From Gonatopus flavifemur (Eukaryota; Arthropoda; Insecta; Hymenoptera; Dryinidae): a stretch of DNA of 64,000 bases. The notes beneath the pieces were generated by a model. The model did not search any database and was not told the origin of the DNA. It saw nothing but the letters and a program-made list of their open reading frames with translations. Positions 23,600-34,754 of the stretch are shown here, in pieces. Made by a program: the position numbers and the translations under genes. Position 1 is the stretch's first letter, and each line of letters opens with the position of its first letter. The stretch is taken from NCBI GenBank assembly GCA_018340375.1, contig JAFFJZ010000016.1:4595372-4659371 (forward strand), given 5' to 3'.

Positions 23600-23713
23600 G
23601 GTGGGCGAATAAAATACTTATCGAGTTTTGATAAAATTTTTATAGAATTTGACACAAATTGAACATTTTTTTTATACAAAAGATTCGCTTCGTAAAGATT
23701 CGCCCACCTCTAA
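23600..23713. mobile_element. Small MITE with GGTGGGCGAA ends
   Basis: AGGTGGGCGAATA and GATTCGCCCACCT are inverted ends about 112 bp apart, with an AT-rich centre. Flanking duplication not resolved. Confidence 0.55.
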
Positions 23714-24729
23714 AACATATTGGATTTTTCATCAAATTTTCAGAAATTCTCAGAGTTTTTTTTAGAGAAAAAGCGGAGTTCCTCAGGGATTGTTCATGGT
23801 GTTTTCAGCGAAATATTTTCGTACGGGACATCAGGAACTTCTTCACCTGCGCTAAGTATGAACACTACCAAATTATGGGATCTTACAATGTTCAACGCAG
23901 AACTCTCAAAATTCCAACGTATTTTCTCTACGTTATACATAACACTTTCAAAGCATACTCTGATTTTCACTGTTTATACTGGCAATTTAAAAGAAACAAA
24001 AAACAACGCTTTATGCATCATAATTTCATGAATTTCAAAAAGATTTTATGAACTGAATGTTCGCTCTGAATTCCATAATGATCAAGATGAATCCCAAACT
24101 ACTTTTGTCTCTCAACTATTATTAAAAATTTTGATACAATTTGAAAATTGCATTAATCTTTTTTACCCACAGTAAATCCTAACCTCAAAATATTTCATCA
24201 TAGTATTAAAGAGTTTGTATGTTATTCCATTAATGTCAATAATTATAGAATTATTTTATTTATTGCATGTTATTGCAATGAAATCAACTACCACTACACT
24301 TTGGTATTTTATCATCTATGAGCTTTTATACTTGGATAAACAAAATCAATTTAACGATTCCAAGCTTTGAATATGAATATTTTTACTCATTTTAAATGTC
24401 TGACATTTCAATGAATATCAAATAACTTCTGAAAGAATTCGAGTTCTTGCTCTCATTTTATGTTCATTTGGACGAACTGAGAACACATCTTGAACTTCCG
24501 TGGGGATTCATGTTTTGTCGCATAATGGGTGTTCTTTTGGAATACCGTATGTGGTCTTGATGAATGTTCTGCGAGTTCTGATATGCACTCAATAAGAATT
24601 CTCTTTGGAGTCTTTTGGTACTGCATGTATTCTTCCAAATGACATATTGAATTCTCAAAAAAGAGTTCTCAAAGCATTCTTTTCTGTGAATTTTCTGCGA
24701 ATTCAAAAGGGACTGTAGTGCTGTCTGGG

Positions 24730-26009
24730 TTGGAACGTACATAGTACATCCGAAATATACGATATTCATTCAATCGACGTTCCATTGACGTCCTGTCGTA
24801 TATTCAGTTACATACGTTCGATAAATATACATAGCACCTATGGAACGGTCTCATTGGAATGTGCATAGAACATATTTCGAATATTCGAAGAACGTTCATA
24901 GTATATTCTGGTGCTACTTGGGATGGTGGACATGAGATGAACATCACAGAATGTATTCAGAACATCGGTATGCCCCTGGGACGTACATGCGAAGTTTTCA
25001 GAACGTCCTGGGATTTGATTTGGACGTTTTCTGTGAGAGCAAGTACGTTTTCTGAACGTTCAGAAAACCTCCCGATGCTATCCGGGATCGTACATTTTGG
25101 ATGTACTATTTAGATTCTAAGTATATTTAAAACAGTCTCATTCGAATATTCTATGCTCTTCGTGCCTGATTCGTACATTCTACGAACGTGTTTATTCCGC
25201 GTATACTTTGAACTTCTGTTGCTGCTTGGGATATCATCAAAGACTCAAATTCAAACACCCCTTGTGTTGCCCTTCGATTAGCAAAAAGTAACAAAAGAAC
25301 TTTCTTCTATCTCCTCACATAGAAGTGAGCGACGACAAATAATAACATGATGAATAAGTCTCAACAATAATCAGAATTGAATGAGAACACCTAATCCTTG
25401 ATCAATGAAGACACAATCAATGATATAATCATCTATTATGAAAAATGTGCATATCACATTGCAATGATCACCTGAAGCTGAATGACGAGATCATTACGCT
25501 TCATTGGTAAAATTCTCCTCTCTTTACTGAAAGGAAAAAAAAATTAAAATTGATCTCATCTTGGTTGACTATAATTACATACGGCAATTTTCGTCGATCA
25601 TCATACATTGAAACTGATGGAAAATTCCTCCTCTGAATCCTAAATAATCATTTTTCTAGAAGATTCATGAGATAGTGGATGGTAATTAGATCTGAATACA
25701 ATTCTGACCACAATGTTGCCTTTGATTCGCTCTCATTCAAACGGGAAGCTTCAAATGGGACTCACGTTTTACATCCATAGGACTTGAATGAACGATCATC
25801 CATGCAGTGGAAGTTCGTCCAGATCGATTAACTCTATCGATCCTCGTGAATTCAATTGGGCAGCATCTGATGTATTATTTTCAAATTAAAATATTCTCAA
25901 TAACATGATCGTATTTTTCACAGATAAAAACATTACTGCGAACAAAAAAAGAATGCTAACAATTCACAAATTTATACGTTCTACATATATGTACACGTTT
26001 TTGTTGTTA
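24730..26009. other. Repeat-rich then unique AT-rich stretch
   Basis: 24730-25215 carries the CGTTCATAGA family and ACGTTCAGAAAACCTC shared with 12280. From about 25215 to 26009 no repeat or gene was recognised. Confidence 0.4.
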
Positions 26010-26271
26010 CACTGAGAGAAAAAATTTCCGGGAACAATGAAATATTTAATTGAATATTCGTCATAAAATATTTAATTGATTTGAATAAACTTTCATTGAC
26101 TCAATGAAATAATTGTTTCCATTGATGAAATATTCCATAGCATATTAAATATTTGTTTGATTGAATAAATATTTAATCGAGTCGATGAAAATTTATTCAA
26201 ATCAATTAAGTATTTTATGGCGACTATTCAACTGAATATTTTATTGTTCCCTGCAATTTTTTCTCTCAGTG
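26010..26271. mobile_element. Palindromic MITE, CACTGAGAG ends, TA duplication
   Basis: CACTGAGAGAAAAAATT opens it and AATTTTTTCTCTCAGTG closes it. TA flanks both sides (26008-26009, 26272-26273). Arms repeat AATATTTAATTGA words and pair over most of their length. Confidence 0.82.
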
Positions 26272-27360
26272 TAGTTGATATAGACGCTTCTTGTTGATCA
26301 TTCTATTCTAATACGTCACAGAAAATTGTGGCGTGGATTTTATAATATATTACATCACATCTTTCATTCTTGTTTTTTTTTCATTCGCACTACCAACGCG
26401 TTAGATAATATATTTGCCAAGTTTGCAATCCGATCACGACAATTGAGACACACGATTCACGATGCTATGGATTCAAATATCAATTCAACGAGTTGAGTAT
26501 TTAAAATAATAAAATACGATACGATACCATTTTCTGCATTCAATATCTGGTTTTTGCGATTGAGGAATAATCGTGTGAAAAAACGACTTTGTAGTGTAAA
26601 GACACGACTGATTCGTATCCACTACAGTCACCAGGATTGTTTGCGTATTATTGTTTTATAACACGAACTAGTCGTGTGGGCTGCAGCACTCAGTATTGTA
26701 GAATTTTTCCCGTGTAAGCACGAGAAGGAATGAAATATATTTCACAAGAGGGGATACCAGCAGTCTTTGACGATGCAACCCGAGCCTTCAATCCTCTAAT
26801 CTTTTCCGACAAATTATTCAAAAATAAAGCAGTGCAAGGAAGACATCGCTCTGTACGGACCATCTTTACTGATTGGAGAAGGCCTGTACACAGCGATATT
26901 TTGATTTTATTCCTGCTTTTTCGAATAATTTGTCAGAATAGCTTCTTCCTTTTTAGCCACTCATCGGTTTATTTAGTATACCAAGCACGGAGTGCCTATT
27001 GCACCCGCTATCGTACCCTCTGATCACATCTTCTGGAATATTTGAGTAATTCAATTGGGAGTTGGATAGTTTTTCATTTCATTGAATACTGATTAATAAT
27101 CCGTGGGGTTGCTGTCTGTCTGTCTTCGGCATACCTCTGGAACGGGTGAACCAAATTGGTTGAAATTCATAGGGAACCTTCCTCAAACCCCTCCTGAGGG
27201 ATCATTTGATTTTTATTGAAGCCGGACGGGTCCTTCTATTTTTTTTTCTCGCAAAATAGGTGATCTTGGAGAAAATTTTCTCCGCTGTATACACATATAT
27301 ATATATATGATTCATTTTCTTCGCAGTGTTGGAATATTCGTTATTTAGCTTGAATCGATG
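26272..27360. other. Non-coding stretch with weak palindromes
   Basis: CACGACT/AGTCGTG words pair between 26575 and 26670. The open frame at 26730-27023 has no recognisable domain. A (TA)n run lies at 27291-27308. No gene is supported. Confidence 0.35.
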
Positions 27361-27665
27361 GATTATCATGAAACATGGGTTCTAGGAGTTTTTGAGGATG
27401 CTGAATCCGAATCTGATAGCGAATAGGCCATTCAAAATGGCGTATCCAATATGGTGAACGTGAATATAGTCATTTTGGCATTTGTGATCGGATTTTTGTG
27501 AAACACGGGTTCCAAGGGTTGCCGAGGGTGGGGGATCCAAATCTGACGTCAAAAAACAAATTTAAGACAACGCATTCGATATGCCGGGCGTAAATTTAGT
27601 CATTTTGGGATTCACGGACAGATTATCATGAAATATGAGTTCTAGGGGTTTTCGAGGATGCCCTT
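27361..27665. repeat. Tandem repeat of about 120-130 bp
   Basis: Units begin near 27361, 27490 and 27610 with GGATTATCATGAAACATGGG-like starts. Each holds TTCTAGG.GTTTT.GAGGATG and, in the first two, ATTTAGTCATTTTGG. The third unit is incomplete. Confidence 0.7.
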
Positions 27666-28067
27666 TGACTATATAAGTATGGGCTGCTGATGCCTATCCC
27701 CCTCCCAGTCCGCAAATATGGGGAAGTACTTATGGGAGCAAAATTAATTTCACTGCTATGCTACATACATTCAAAGATTCTCGTGTACTTATATACTGGA
27801 TTTAAATGTATTGGTAGGAAGCATCGTAGTAGTATTTCTTAAGAAGTGCTACCATGGTAGTGCTGCTAGAATACTACGAGAGCGCCACTTCAAGAGGTGA
27901 TATGAGGTTCGGTCGCAAGTTGGGAAACATTTAAGGAATAATCCACGATATTGATCGATGATAAGGTTTGAAAGTTTTTAAATTGAATAGTATGATTAGA
28001 ATCGAAATTTATTTGTGGGTGTTGTTAAATTGATGGAATAGGGAGAGAACGAATTAAATCCATCGAC
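27666..28067. other. AT-rich non-coding stretch
   Basis: Includes CTACCATGGTAG, a short palindrome near 27850, and words shared with 29405-29560 (TATGGGAGTA, CTACCA). No gene is seen. Confidence 0.35.
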
Positions 28068-28345
28068 TATACAGTATGACGAAAGACAATTTGAATTCTC
28101 CAAGGACTCTATTCTGCTGACATTTTAGTAGTTCATTCTGTGCTTCCGGAAGAATTCAATAAGACTTAGTTTTTGGAACTTTTGGGTGGGGGCCGAATCA
28201 ACGAAAGGACAAATCAACGAAACCATTGGTTGAAAAGGAAGAGATGTATGATGTATGATGTCTTATTCTTTCCAACTAACAGTTTCGTTGATTTGGTTTT
28301 TCGTTGATTTGGCCCCCATCCGAACTTTTGCTATCTGGATGAGAG
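28068..28345. mobile_element. One-armed copy of the 14567 MITE, split by a micro-MITE
   Basis: From the palindrome centre (ACAGTATGACGAAAGACAAT) it matches only the right arm of the element at 14567, ending GAACTTTTGCTATCTGG. The insertion at 28184-28321 divides it. Confidence 0.7.
28184..28321. mobile_element. GGGGGCC micro-MITE with 8-bp duplication
   Basis: Ends GGGTGGGGGCCGAATCAACG and CGTTGATTTGGCCCCCATCC are inverted. GAACTTTT flanks it at 28176-28183 and 28322-28329. The inner CAAATCAACGAAAC also pairs with GTTTCGTTGATTTGG. A 66-bp relative lies at 57937-58002. Confidence 0.82.
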
Positions 28346-28365
28346 TGTTCAAACTTTTTCACAAG

Positions 28366-28652
28366 CCCAGATAACACACGAAGAATTCTTTTTCAAAAAC
28401 AAGGATAAAATTCTTCAAGAATTCTTTTCGAACTAATGAATTCATAAAGAGCTTTGGGAGAGTTCAATGCTTGGGACATTAACGAGTTCTTCAAAAATTG
28501 CTGAAAGTATTGTTTTAGTACTCTCAAAGGACTCGTTAATGTCCCAAACATTGAACTCTTCCAGAGCTCTTTATGAATTCATTAGTTCGGAAAGAATTCT
28601 TGAAGAATTTTATTCTCGTTTTTGAAAAAGAATTCTTCGTGTGTTATCAGGG
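28366..28652. mobile_element. Palindromic MITE, CCCAGATAACACACG, AG duplication
   Basis: Begins CCCAGATAACACACGAAGAA and ends with the inverse, CGTGTGTTATCAGGG. AG flanks both sides. The arms pair almost completely (AACTAATGAATTCATAAAGA, GGACATTAACGAG). Relatives lie at 29124-29410 and 62441-62745. Confidence 0.82.
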
Positions 28653-29020
28653 AGCGTTTCCTTGTGCCTGTGAAGATATCTTGAATAAAATATCTTTTGA
28701 TATTGCATTAAATATCTCTCTGAATTTTTCAGAATATATTTCAGAATGCTCAAATAGAGTTATCCAAAATTTTTATCTGGAATTGTAAGTTTTTACAACA
28801 CCCCTAAGTTTGATTAAAACTTGATCCGGAAGTGTTGCATGAAATATCTATAAAACATCCTTCAATGATATCCCGAAATATGAATTCCTATATAGTTTAA
28901 GAGTTTGTGTCAAGAAAAAAAAAATATGGAAGAAAACATGGTCAGAAGCAATGTTCAAGAGGATAAAGCGTTCCCTTCTCTTCCTATCGTATAATAGAAA
29001 ATTAGTTAGTCTCCTCGATC

Positions 29021-29111
29021 AATCAGAGAGCACAGGAGTTCTGAAAGAGTTCTATATGAATGAATTGTATTCATTATGAACTCTTTTAGAACTCTTATGC
29101 TATCTGAGTAA
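29021..29111. mobile_element. Short MITE of the CAGATAGCAC family
   Basis: CAGAGAGCACAGGAGTTC and GAACTCTTATGCTATCTG are inverted ends of a 90-bp hairpin. Duplication not resolved. Confidence 0.55.
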
Positions 29112-29123
29112 ATCTGGTATGGT

Positions 29124-29410
29124 CTCAGATGACACACGGAAAATTTTTTTCCCAGAACAAGAATAAAATTCTTCAAGAACTCTCCAAACTAATGAATTCA
29201 TAAAGAGCTCTGAAGGAGTTCCATTTTTGGGACATCAACGAGTCCTTTAAGAATACCGAAAGCATTGTTTCAGTACTCTCAAAGAACTCGTCAATATCCC
29301 AAACATTGAACTTTTCCACAGCTCTCTATGAATTAATTAGTTCGAAAAGAGTTTTTCCAGAATTTTATTTTTGTTCTTGAAAAATAATTTTTCGTGTGCT
29401 ATCTAGGGCA
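29124..29410. mobile_element. Palindromic MITE, diverged copy of 28366-28652
   Basis: CTCAGATGACACACGG to CGTGTGCTATCTAGGG, with the same inner words (AATTCATAAAGAGCTCTG, TGGGACAT, ATCCCAAACATTGAAC). No matching flank, consistent with age. Confidence 0.7.
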
Positions 29411-30524
29411 GTATTGATTTACATACTCCTTATGTTACTACCAGTAGTGCTATGGGAGTATTGATTTACACACTCCTTATGGTACTACCAGTAGTGATTT
29501 CAAATATTGCCCAGCACAAATGGTAGTGAGTTATTGAATACTTATGGGAGTACTAATGTAGTGGAAGTGGGAGCATGCCAGTGTCAAATTCATGAGATGC
29601 TCCTATATTGATATGCCAATGCTACCGCTCACTACTAGCAGTAAAAGAGAAGCATTTTCGCTGAAAATAGAAGCGGTTTGCTGACTGGGCTCCTACGTGA
29701 AATGTGTAACTGAACTGAATATAGCTGGTAGCATGTGAAGCGCCGCCTCGTTGACTAATGACCGGGAAATTCAAATGCAGGTTGAATTCAAATCATTGCA
29801 TTCTAATTCTTGGAATGAAAGTTGAAGAAAAATAAATTTTTTGATGGGTTCTTATAACAATCTGAGCAATGAACAAATATATATGTTCCTTTGCATGTTT
29901 CAATGTATTTTTAATCATAGAAACCAAGAAAAGAGATGTAGGTTATGCTCAGGACAAAGAATCATATTGATAAAATGATTAAAGTACATGAAGAAGTGCG
30001 TACATTGACCAAAAACTGACTGAAAAGTTTTTGAATTTCCAAATATTTCATTTTGCAATTGAAATATTTATCGAATTAAATCGTATGTTGGTGATAGACG
30101 GATGAGGGAATATTTGTTATATTGGATTCATGAAATTTACAAGGTTCAGATTTCTCACATAAAGTATATTCAGAATATTATATATTGTAATTATACAGTG
30201 CTTGCCTCTTGAATTGACCACCTGATGATCTCACATATGTATTTTTCAAACATAGTATTATTATAGAATATTATCAACGGAATATAAAATATTACATTAT
30301 TTGGATTTTACATTTTCAGTTACATTATCTTACTGTCCTTGGAAAATAATAGTTTTAGTTAAAGTATGACGTACAAAAATCAGATGCTTATTCATAGTAA
30401 CATGCTTACCATAGTAATACAATTTTGTCTTAAAATATGATTCAATGATCAATTTTATGAGCAAATATTTATGATTTTCCATCACTTCTAAGTCTTTCAA
30501 ATGTGCGTCGAAGTTCTTAAATAA
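29411..30524. other. Non-coding stretch downstream of the P-type transposase
   Basis: It starts with two copies of a 49-51 bp unit (GTATTGATTTACATACTCCT and CACTACTACCAGTAGTG-like words, 29405-29500). The rest is AT-rich. A poly-A signal and the far terminus of the P-type element may lie here, but neither could be identified. Confidence 0.4.
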
Positions 30525-32450
30525 TTACGTTGAATCAAGATTTCGCATCGTATTACACACCATCTCATAGAATACATTTTTAATATTCAAATTATTTTTA
30601 ATCCAATATAAATTGAAAATTTTCTCTGCAGCCGTAACTACTGAATAAGTATCAATTCTAGGATCTCTTGAAGATCCTGAACTTTTTCTTTTAATAAATT
30701 CCGATGTAACTGCCTCACATTCATTCGAAAGTTTGTAACATGTCTCACATTTCAGAGACTTCAAAATTCTTCTTTCAACGCAACCTGCTATGAACTTCGC
30801 AGCATGATCCAATTGTGCGTGTATTATTTTCAATGGTATATCGTCAATATCAATAATATTAAATTCTTCTTCTTTTCCTTTACAAATGTCTATAGAAGCA
30901 GCTAATTTTTTCTTTGAAGAAACAGTTAAAATATCAGTATGATCGAGAGGCATACAATTACCCCCGGCAGAAGATTTCACATAATTGTGGTGTAATAATC
31001 GTTTATACGATGCCGAAAATTGGGAACAATTTGGATTATTATTAAATCCTCCCATGCTTCGGAAACAAGAAAATAATATTTCCAAATGATCTTGGGACAA
31101 CTTATATGGCAATGTATACTGTGAATATCCAGTTTCTACATAATCATGAAACATATTTTCTAAACTTCGTATGTCTATTATAAAACCAAGAAATCCAATT
31201 TTCGATTTCGTTTGTAATATTGGTCCAAGCTTTGTCTTGGTTTGGATTTTGATAGATGATAGATACTCGGTAGATTTTTTGAAGAACTCAAATGTTGCCA
31301 CAGCAGTATCGCATTTCAAAAGCTTTTCATACCCAGTCGAAAATAAATTTCTAGAGTTGAGGCAGTCGAAGATATTATTTATGGTTTTACAAAATTGTAT
31401 TGTCACGCCACATTGTAAAAAATCGGGATGTTGGTCATCTAATAATTGCTCTAGAACTAGAACACAACTATTGCTGAGAGTCTGAGCTGCCAACTTGGCA
31501 TTCATCTTATTTTTAAACCATTGTACATGTTTTTGATTTAACTTATTGGCCAAATGAAAACAACCCTCGTTTTGCATGTCAATTAGTTTCTGTATAAATT
31601 TCCATTTTATAGGTTGATTACTAGCATCATACAGTACTCCTTTAGAGGCCGAAATGTTCCTGATTAATTTGAGCATATGGGTGGAATCAAAAAATATGAA
31701 AATTGTGTGGCCTTGTACTGGATGAATAGAAGAAGCTTGATGATTACGTACATCTGCACCCAAATATGAACACATGGAAATATTGGCTGGTAGATCGTCA
31801 AAAGTAAATGCAATTACTTGGACTCCGGACTTGCTGACGAAATCTAAAACTTTTCTACTGATTTCGGCTAATTCTTCCAAGTTTAGTCCAGCAACCAAAA
31901 AGTATGCAATTCGAATTTTCCATCGATCATTGATGCCTGTTAGCAAATATACAAGGGCTGATTTTGCCATAGGTAAATTTTCGGGATCTTCTATTACAGC
32001 TCCATAGTCGATATATACGATGAATTTCTTCAAAGAATAATTCGAGACAACTTGTTTTCTCACAGCCATTTCATCTACTGTCAAGCAAGCGAACAATTTT
32101 TCATTCTCCACAATTTCTTGTCTTTTTTTCAAAATATCAAGGGCCTCTTGCGTGAATCCAGGTGACCCATTTGTATTATTATACCAAGCGCGAATAGTAG
32201 AAGAAGCAGGTAACTGGTTTGCAAATGTTTTTTGTACATAATTGTACACCTTCGTACTATGAAAATGCAAAGTTAATGCAAATGCACGTAACTCTGGGGT
32301 ATATTTTCCACGGATTTTCCCTGCTTGAATTTGGTTAATTATATCATTACCTTCCGATATAGCCTGTGTAGAAAGTAACCAATTGGAAAAAATTGTATAA
32401 ACAGAATTTTTCCTGATAGAAGTAGCTTTAGGCATTCTGTATGATCTCAC
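30525..32450 (-). CDS. P-element/THAP9-type transposase without THAP domain
   Basis: An uninterrupted 641-codon frame. It carries the signature blocks of P-type transposases in order: YTPELRAFALTLHF (50-63), LPASSTIRAWY (80-90), TVDEMAVRKQ (124-133), VIAFTFDDLPANIS (212-225), FFDSTHMLKLIRN (253-265), NNIFDCLNSRN (358-368), GFLGFIIDIRSL (419-430) and QDHLEILFSCFRSMGG (453-468). D126, D218 and E457 fall where the catalytic acidic residues of the P/THAP9 RNase-H fold are expected. The N-terminal THAP DNA-binding finger and most of the coiled coil are absent. The likely first in-frame Met is at 32450; a splice acceptor (catacag at about 32436) could instead join it to an upstream exon. Upstream DNA is occupied by a GCATGGG element starting 35 bp away, so a THAP exon may have been displaced; none was found up to 36 kb. 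It is either a domesticated or recently active copy. Confidence 0.85.
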   Translation of the reverse strand: MRSYRMPKATSIRKNSVYTIFSNWLLSTQAISEGNDIINQIQAGKIRGKYTPELRAFALTLHFHSTKVYNYVQKTFANQLPASSTIRAWYNNTNGSPGFTQEALDILKKRQEIVENEKLFACLTVDEMAVRKQVVSNYSLKKFIVYIDYGAVIEDPENLPMAKSALVYLLTGINDRWKIRIAYFLVAGLNLEELAEISRKVLDFVSKSGVQVIAFTFDDLPANISMCSYLGADVRNHQASSIHPVQGHTIFIFFDSTHMLKLIRNISASKGVLYDASNQPIKWKFIQKLIDMQNEGCFHLANKLNQKHVQWFKNKMNAKLAAQTLSNSCVLVLEQLLDDQHPDFLQCGVTIQFCKTINNIFDCLNSRNLFSTGYEKLLKCDTAVATFEFFKKSTEYLSSIKIQTKTKLGPILQTKSKIGFLGFIIDIRSLENMFHDYVETGYSQYTLPYKLSQDHLEILFSCFRSMGGFNNNPNCSQFSASYKRLLHHNYVKSSAGGNCMPLDHTDILTVSSKKKLAASIDICKGKEEEFNIIDIDDIPLKIIHAQLDHAAKFIAGCVERRILKSLKCETCYKLSNECEAVTSEFIKRKSSGSSRDPRIDTYSVVTAAEKIFNLYWIKNNLNIKNVFYEMVCNTMRNLDST

Positions 32451-33118
32451 GAGGCCGTGCGAGGCATTGGTACGACTTTAGCAACCCTACTGTAAATTCC
32501 CAGTCAGTTCGCATGCGAAATTTCCCATGCGAATTTGGGACTGGGTTTATTACGCATGCGATCATATTCCATGGGAAAGTTTCACATGGGTGGCCCATGT
32601 GAAAATGTTGCATGGATTTCCCATGCGAAGGTGTCGCATGGGTTTCCCATGCGAAAATGTCGCATGGGTGTCACATGCGAAAATGTCGCATGGGTGTCAC
32701 ATGAGAAAATGTCGCATGGGGAGACCCATGCGAATTTAAGACTGGGTTTGTTTCGCATGTGATGATGTCCCATGGGGATTTTTCGCATGTGCGTCACATG
32801 TGAAAATGTCGCATGGGAGGATACCCATGCGAATTTGAGACTGGGTATCACATGCGACATTTTCCCGTGAGTCACACATGCGGCAGTGTCCCATGGGTCA
32901 CGCATGGGGAACTGTCGCATGCGTCACTCATGGGAAAATGTGGCATCAACCAAAAAACTTCATAAATGTGCAATAATAGTCGAAAAAATATCTGATATTT
33001 GATATTCAGAGGTTTAGAGGGGTCTTAGAGGCGAAAAAACAACGCTCATCTTCTCATTTTTTTTTTTACATATGAGGAAGACAAGTTATTACTTGCATTT
33101 TTGAGTACATATAAAATA

Positions 33119-33320
33119 CACTGAGAAAAAATGTAGTGGAGCCAATTGCATATGAGTTTGGATACGGCAAATCCCGCCATGCGGTTGACGCAACCGAATA
33201 TCGATTGAAATGACCGAATAAGCATTTGATCCCATCGATATTCGGTTCAGTCAACCGCATGGCGGGATTCGCCGTATCCAAACTCATATGCAGTTGGCTC
33301 CACTACATTTTTTTCCAGTG
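33119..33320. mobile_element. Nested palindromic MITE, CACTGAG ends, TA duplication
   Basis: CACTGAGAAAAAATGTAGTG to CACTACATTTTTTTCCAGTG, flanked by TA on each side. Arms pair nearly perfectly (GTTTGGATACGGC, GCCATGCGGTTGAC) around 33220. Confidence 0.85.
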
Positions 33321-33490
33321 TAACCTTTGAACTATATTTTGTCAAATTTGAATGTTAAAATTCTGGTAATTGAGCCAGTTATAAACATTTCTCCGACGCA
33401 TCTCGGAAAAAAACGGTTGTCAAGATTTCTGAAGAACTACACGACCGATTCTCATGAAATTTCACACAGGTCTTCGAGATTCAATTCACA

Positions 33491-33643
33491 AGAACTTGGA
33501 CGAAGGATGTCTCCTCCTTTCAATTACAATTATTTTTTTTTCTTCAAAATGTAGTGTAAATTTCACCGAAATTTTTATTTTTTTGTGAAAACGTCTGCCA
33601 AAAATCCAATCTTCACTTGTTTTTTTTCCTTCGTCCAAGTTCT
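33491..33643. mobile_element. Inverted pair AGAACTTGGACGAAGGA
   Basis: AGAACTTGGACGAAGGA and its exact inverse lie about 150 bp apart within the core of the GCATGGG element. They may bound a small MITE; duplication not resolved. Confidence 0.45.
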
Positions 33644-34328
33644 ATTTTATGGTCTCAACTAAAACACGGATTTTGGTTTTTTTCATTTTGGATGATTCTG
33701 TTATGAGTTCTGCTGTCAACGCGGATGCACCTTTTTCCGAGGGGTCGTCGGAAATGACGTCGCAATCGCGGAGTTTTGTTCATCTACTACGAAAATTTCA
33801 GAAATTCTTTGTCAAATATGTATCTTTGAGACAGTAAAAAGTTTGAATGAGATATTTCATTTTTTATATGGAGAAAAATTGTTAAAAATAGGCCGAGGAA
33901 ATTTCACCGAGGAAAAAACTCCCGTGATTCATATGGGACGACCCATGCGATCCAGTTGATGCGCATGTGATGACCCATGCGACCCACTTGCTTCCCATGC
34001 GAAGACACATGCAGCCCACCTGATTCCTACGCAAAGACCCATGCGACCCACTTGCTTCCCATGCGAAGACATATGCAACCCATTCGAAGACCCATGCGAC
34101 CCACTTGATTCCTGTGCGAAAACCCATGCGACCCACTTGATTCCCATGCGAAGACCCATGTGACCCACTTGATCCCCATACGAAAACCCATGCGACCCAC
34201 CGAATTCCCATGCGAAGACCCATGCGACCCACCGAATTCCCATGCGAAGACCCATGCGAACTAACTGGGAATTTACAGTAGGGAAGGCTTAATGAATGCC
34301 TACAGCCATTTCTACCAGGACTTATGAT

Positions 34329-34754
34329 TAGGTATGTGCAAGTATCCGAAATGTTCGAGGATGTTCGAGGATCTTCGAGTCGAGTCAGGTTCAGTTTCCA
34401 CGTCCAATTGAATACTTTGTCCTAGTCGAACTTTTGAGCGACTCGAATTTCACCGCGTCCTCAGAATTATTCAAGCTATGTAAGAAAACATTTCGAATAC
34501 ATCAGAAAGTAAATCTTGAAAATTAAAAAAAATTGAAGTACTCGGTACCCTTCCACTTGCGGGAAAGTTTCAAGTACTCGACTCACTTCGACAGAATCAC
34601 CAAGTGCTTCCGATAAATGCTACGAGCAAACAATAGCAATTTTTCGACGAATCAGAAAATTCGGAGGAAATTTTATAATTTTTTGATTGGTGGAAAAATT
34701 GCTACTACTTGCTCGTAGCATTTACCGGAAGCACTCACTACTCGCACATGCCTA
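34329..34754. mobile_element. hAT-like MITE with TAGGNATGTGC ends
   Basis: TAGGTATGTGCAAGTA and TACTCGCACATGCCTA-like ends are inverted. Inside, AAGTGCTTCCGATAAATGCT and its inverse form a large hairpin (34606-34735). Flanks do not give a clean 8-bp duplication. Confidence 0.6.

Larger units (their letters stand above)
22782..24729. mobile_element. TIR element, CCCAGACAGCAC ends, TT duplication
   Basis: The left end CCCAGACAGCACCACCACTT and right end AGTAGTGCTGTCTGGG-like sequence are inverted; both contain GAATTC close by. TT flanks each side. It contains two smaller palindromes (23271-23575, 23600-23713). No transposase-like frame was recognised; the 100-130 codon frames inside are not conserved-looking. 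Confidence 0.55.
32485..34283. mobile_element. GCATGGG-array TIR element, 1.8 kb
   Basis: The first 30 bp (starting CCCTACTGTAAATTCCCAGT) and the last 30 bp are inverted with a single mismatch. AA flanks both ends. CGCATGGG / CCCATGCG arrays fill the outer 450 bp on the left and 370 bp on the right; the centre holds two nested palindromes and unique AT-rich DNA. No transposase. Long open frames through the arrays are artefacts of the repeats. Confidence 0.82.

Noticed and set aside
26730..27023. A 97-codon open frame
   Set aside because: No recognisable domain, unusual start context and no neighbour support.
33882..34255. Two overlapping open frames rich in SHGSSHG and WVAWVF
   Set aside because: Repeat-driven, as for 11308-11856; the same array read in other frames.
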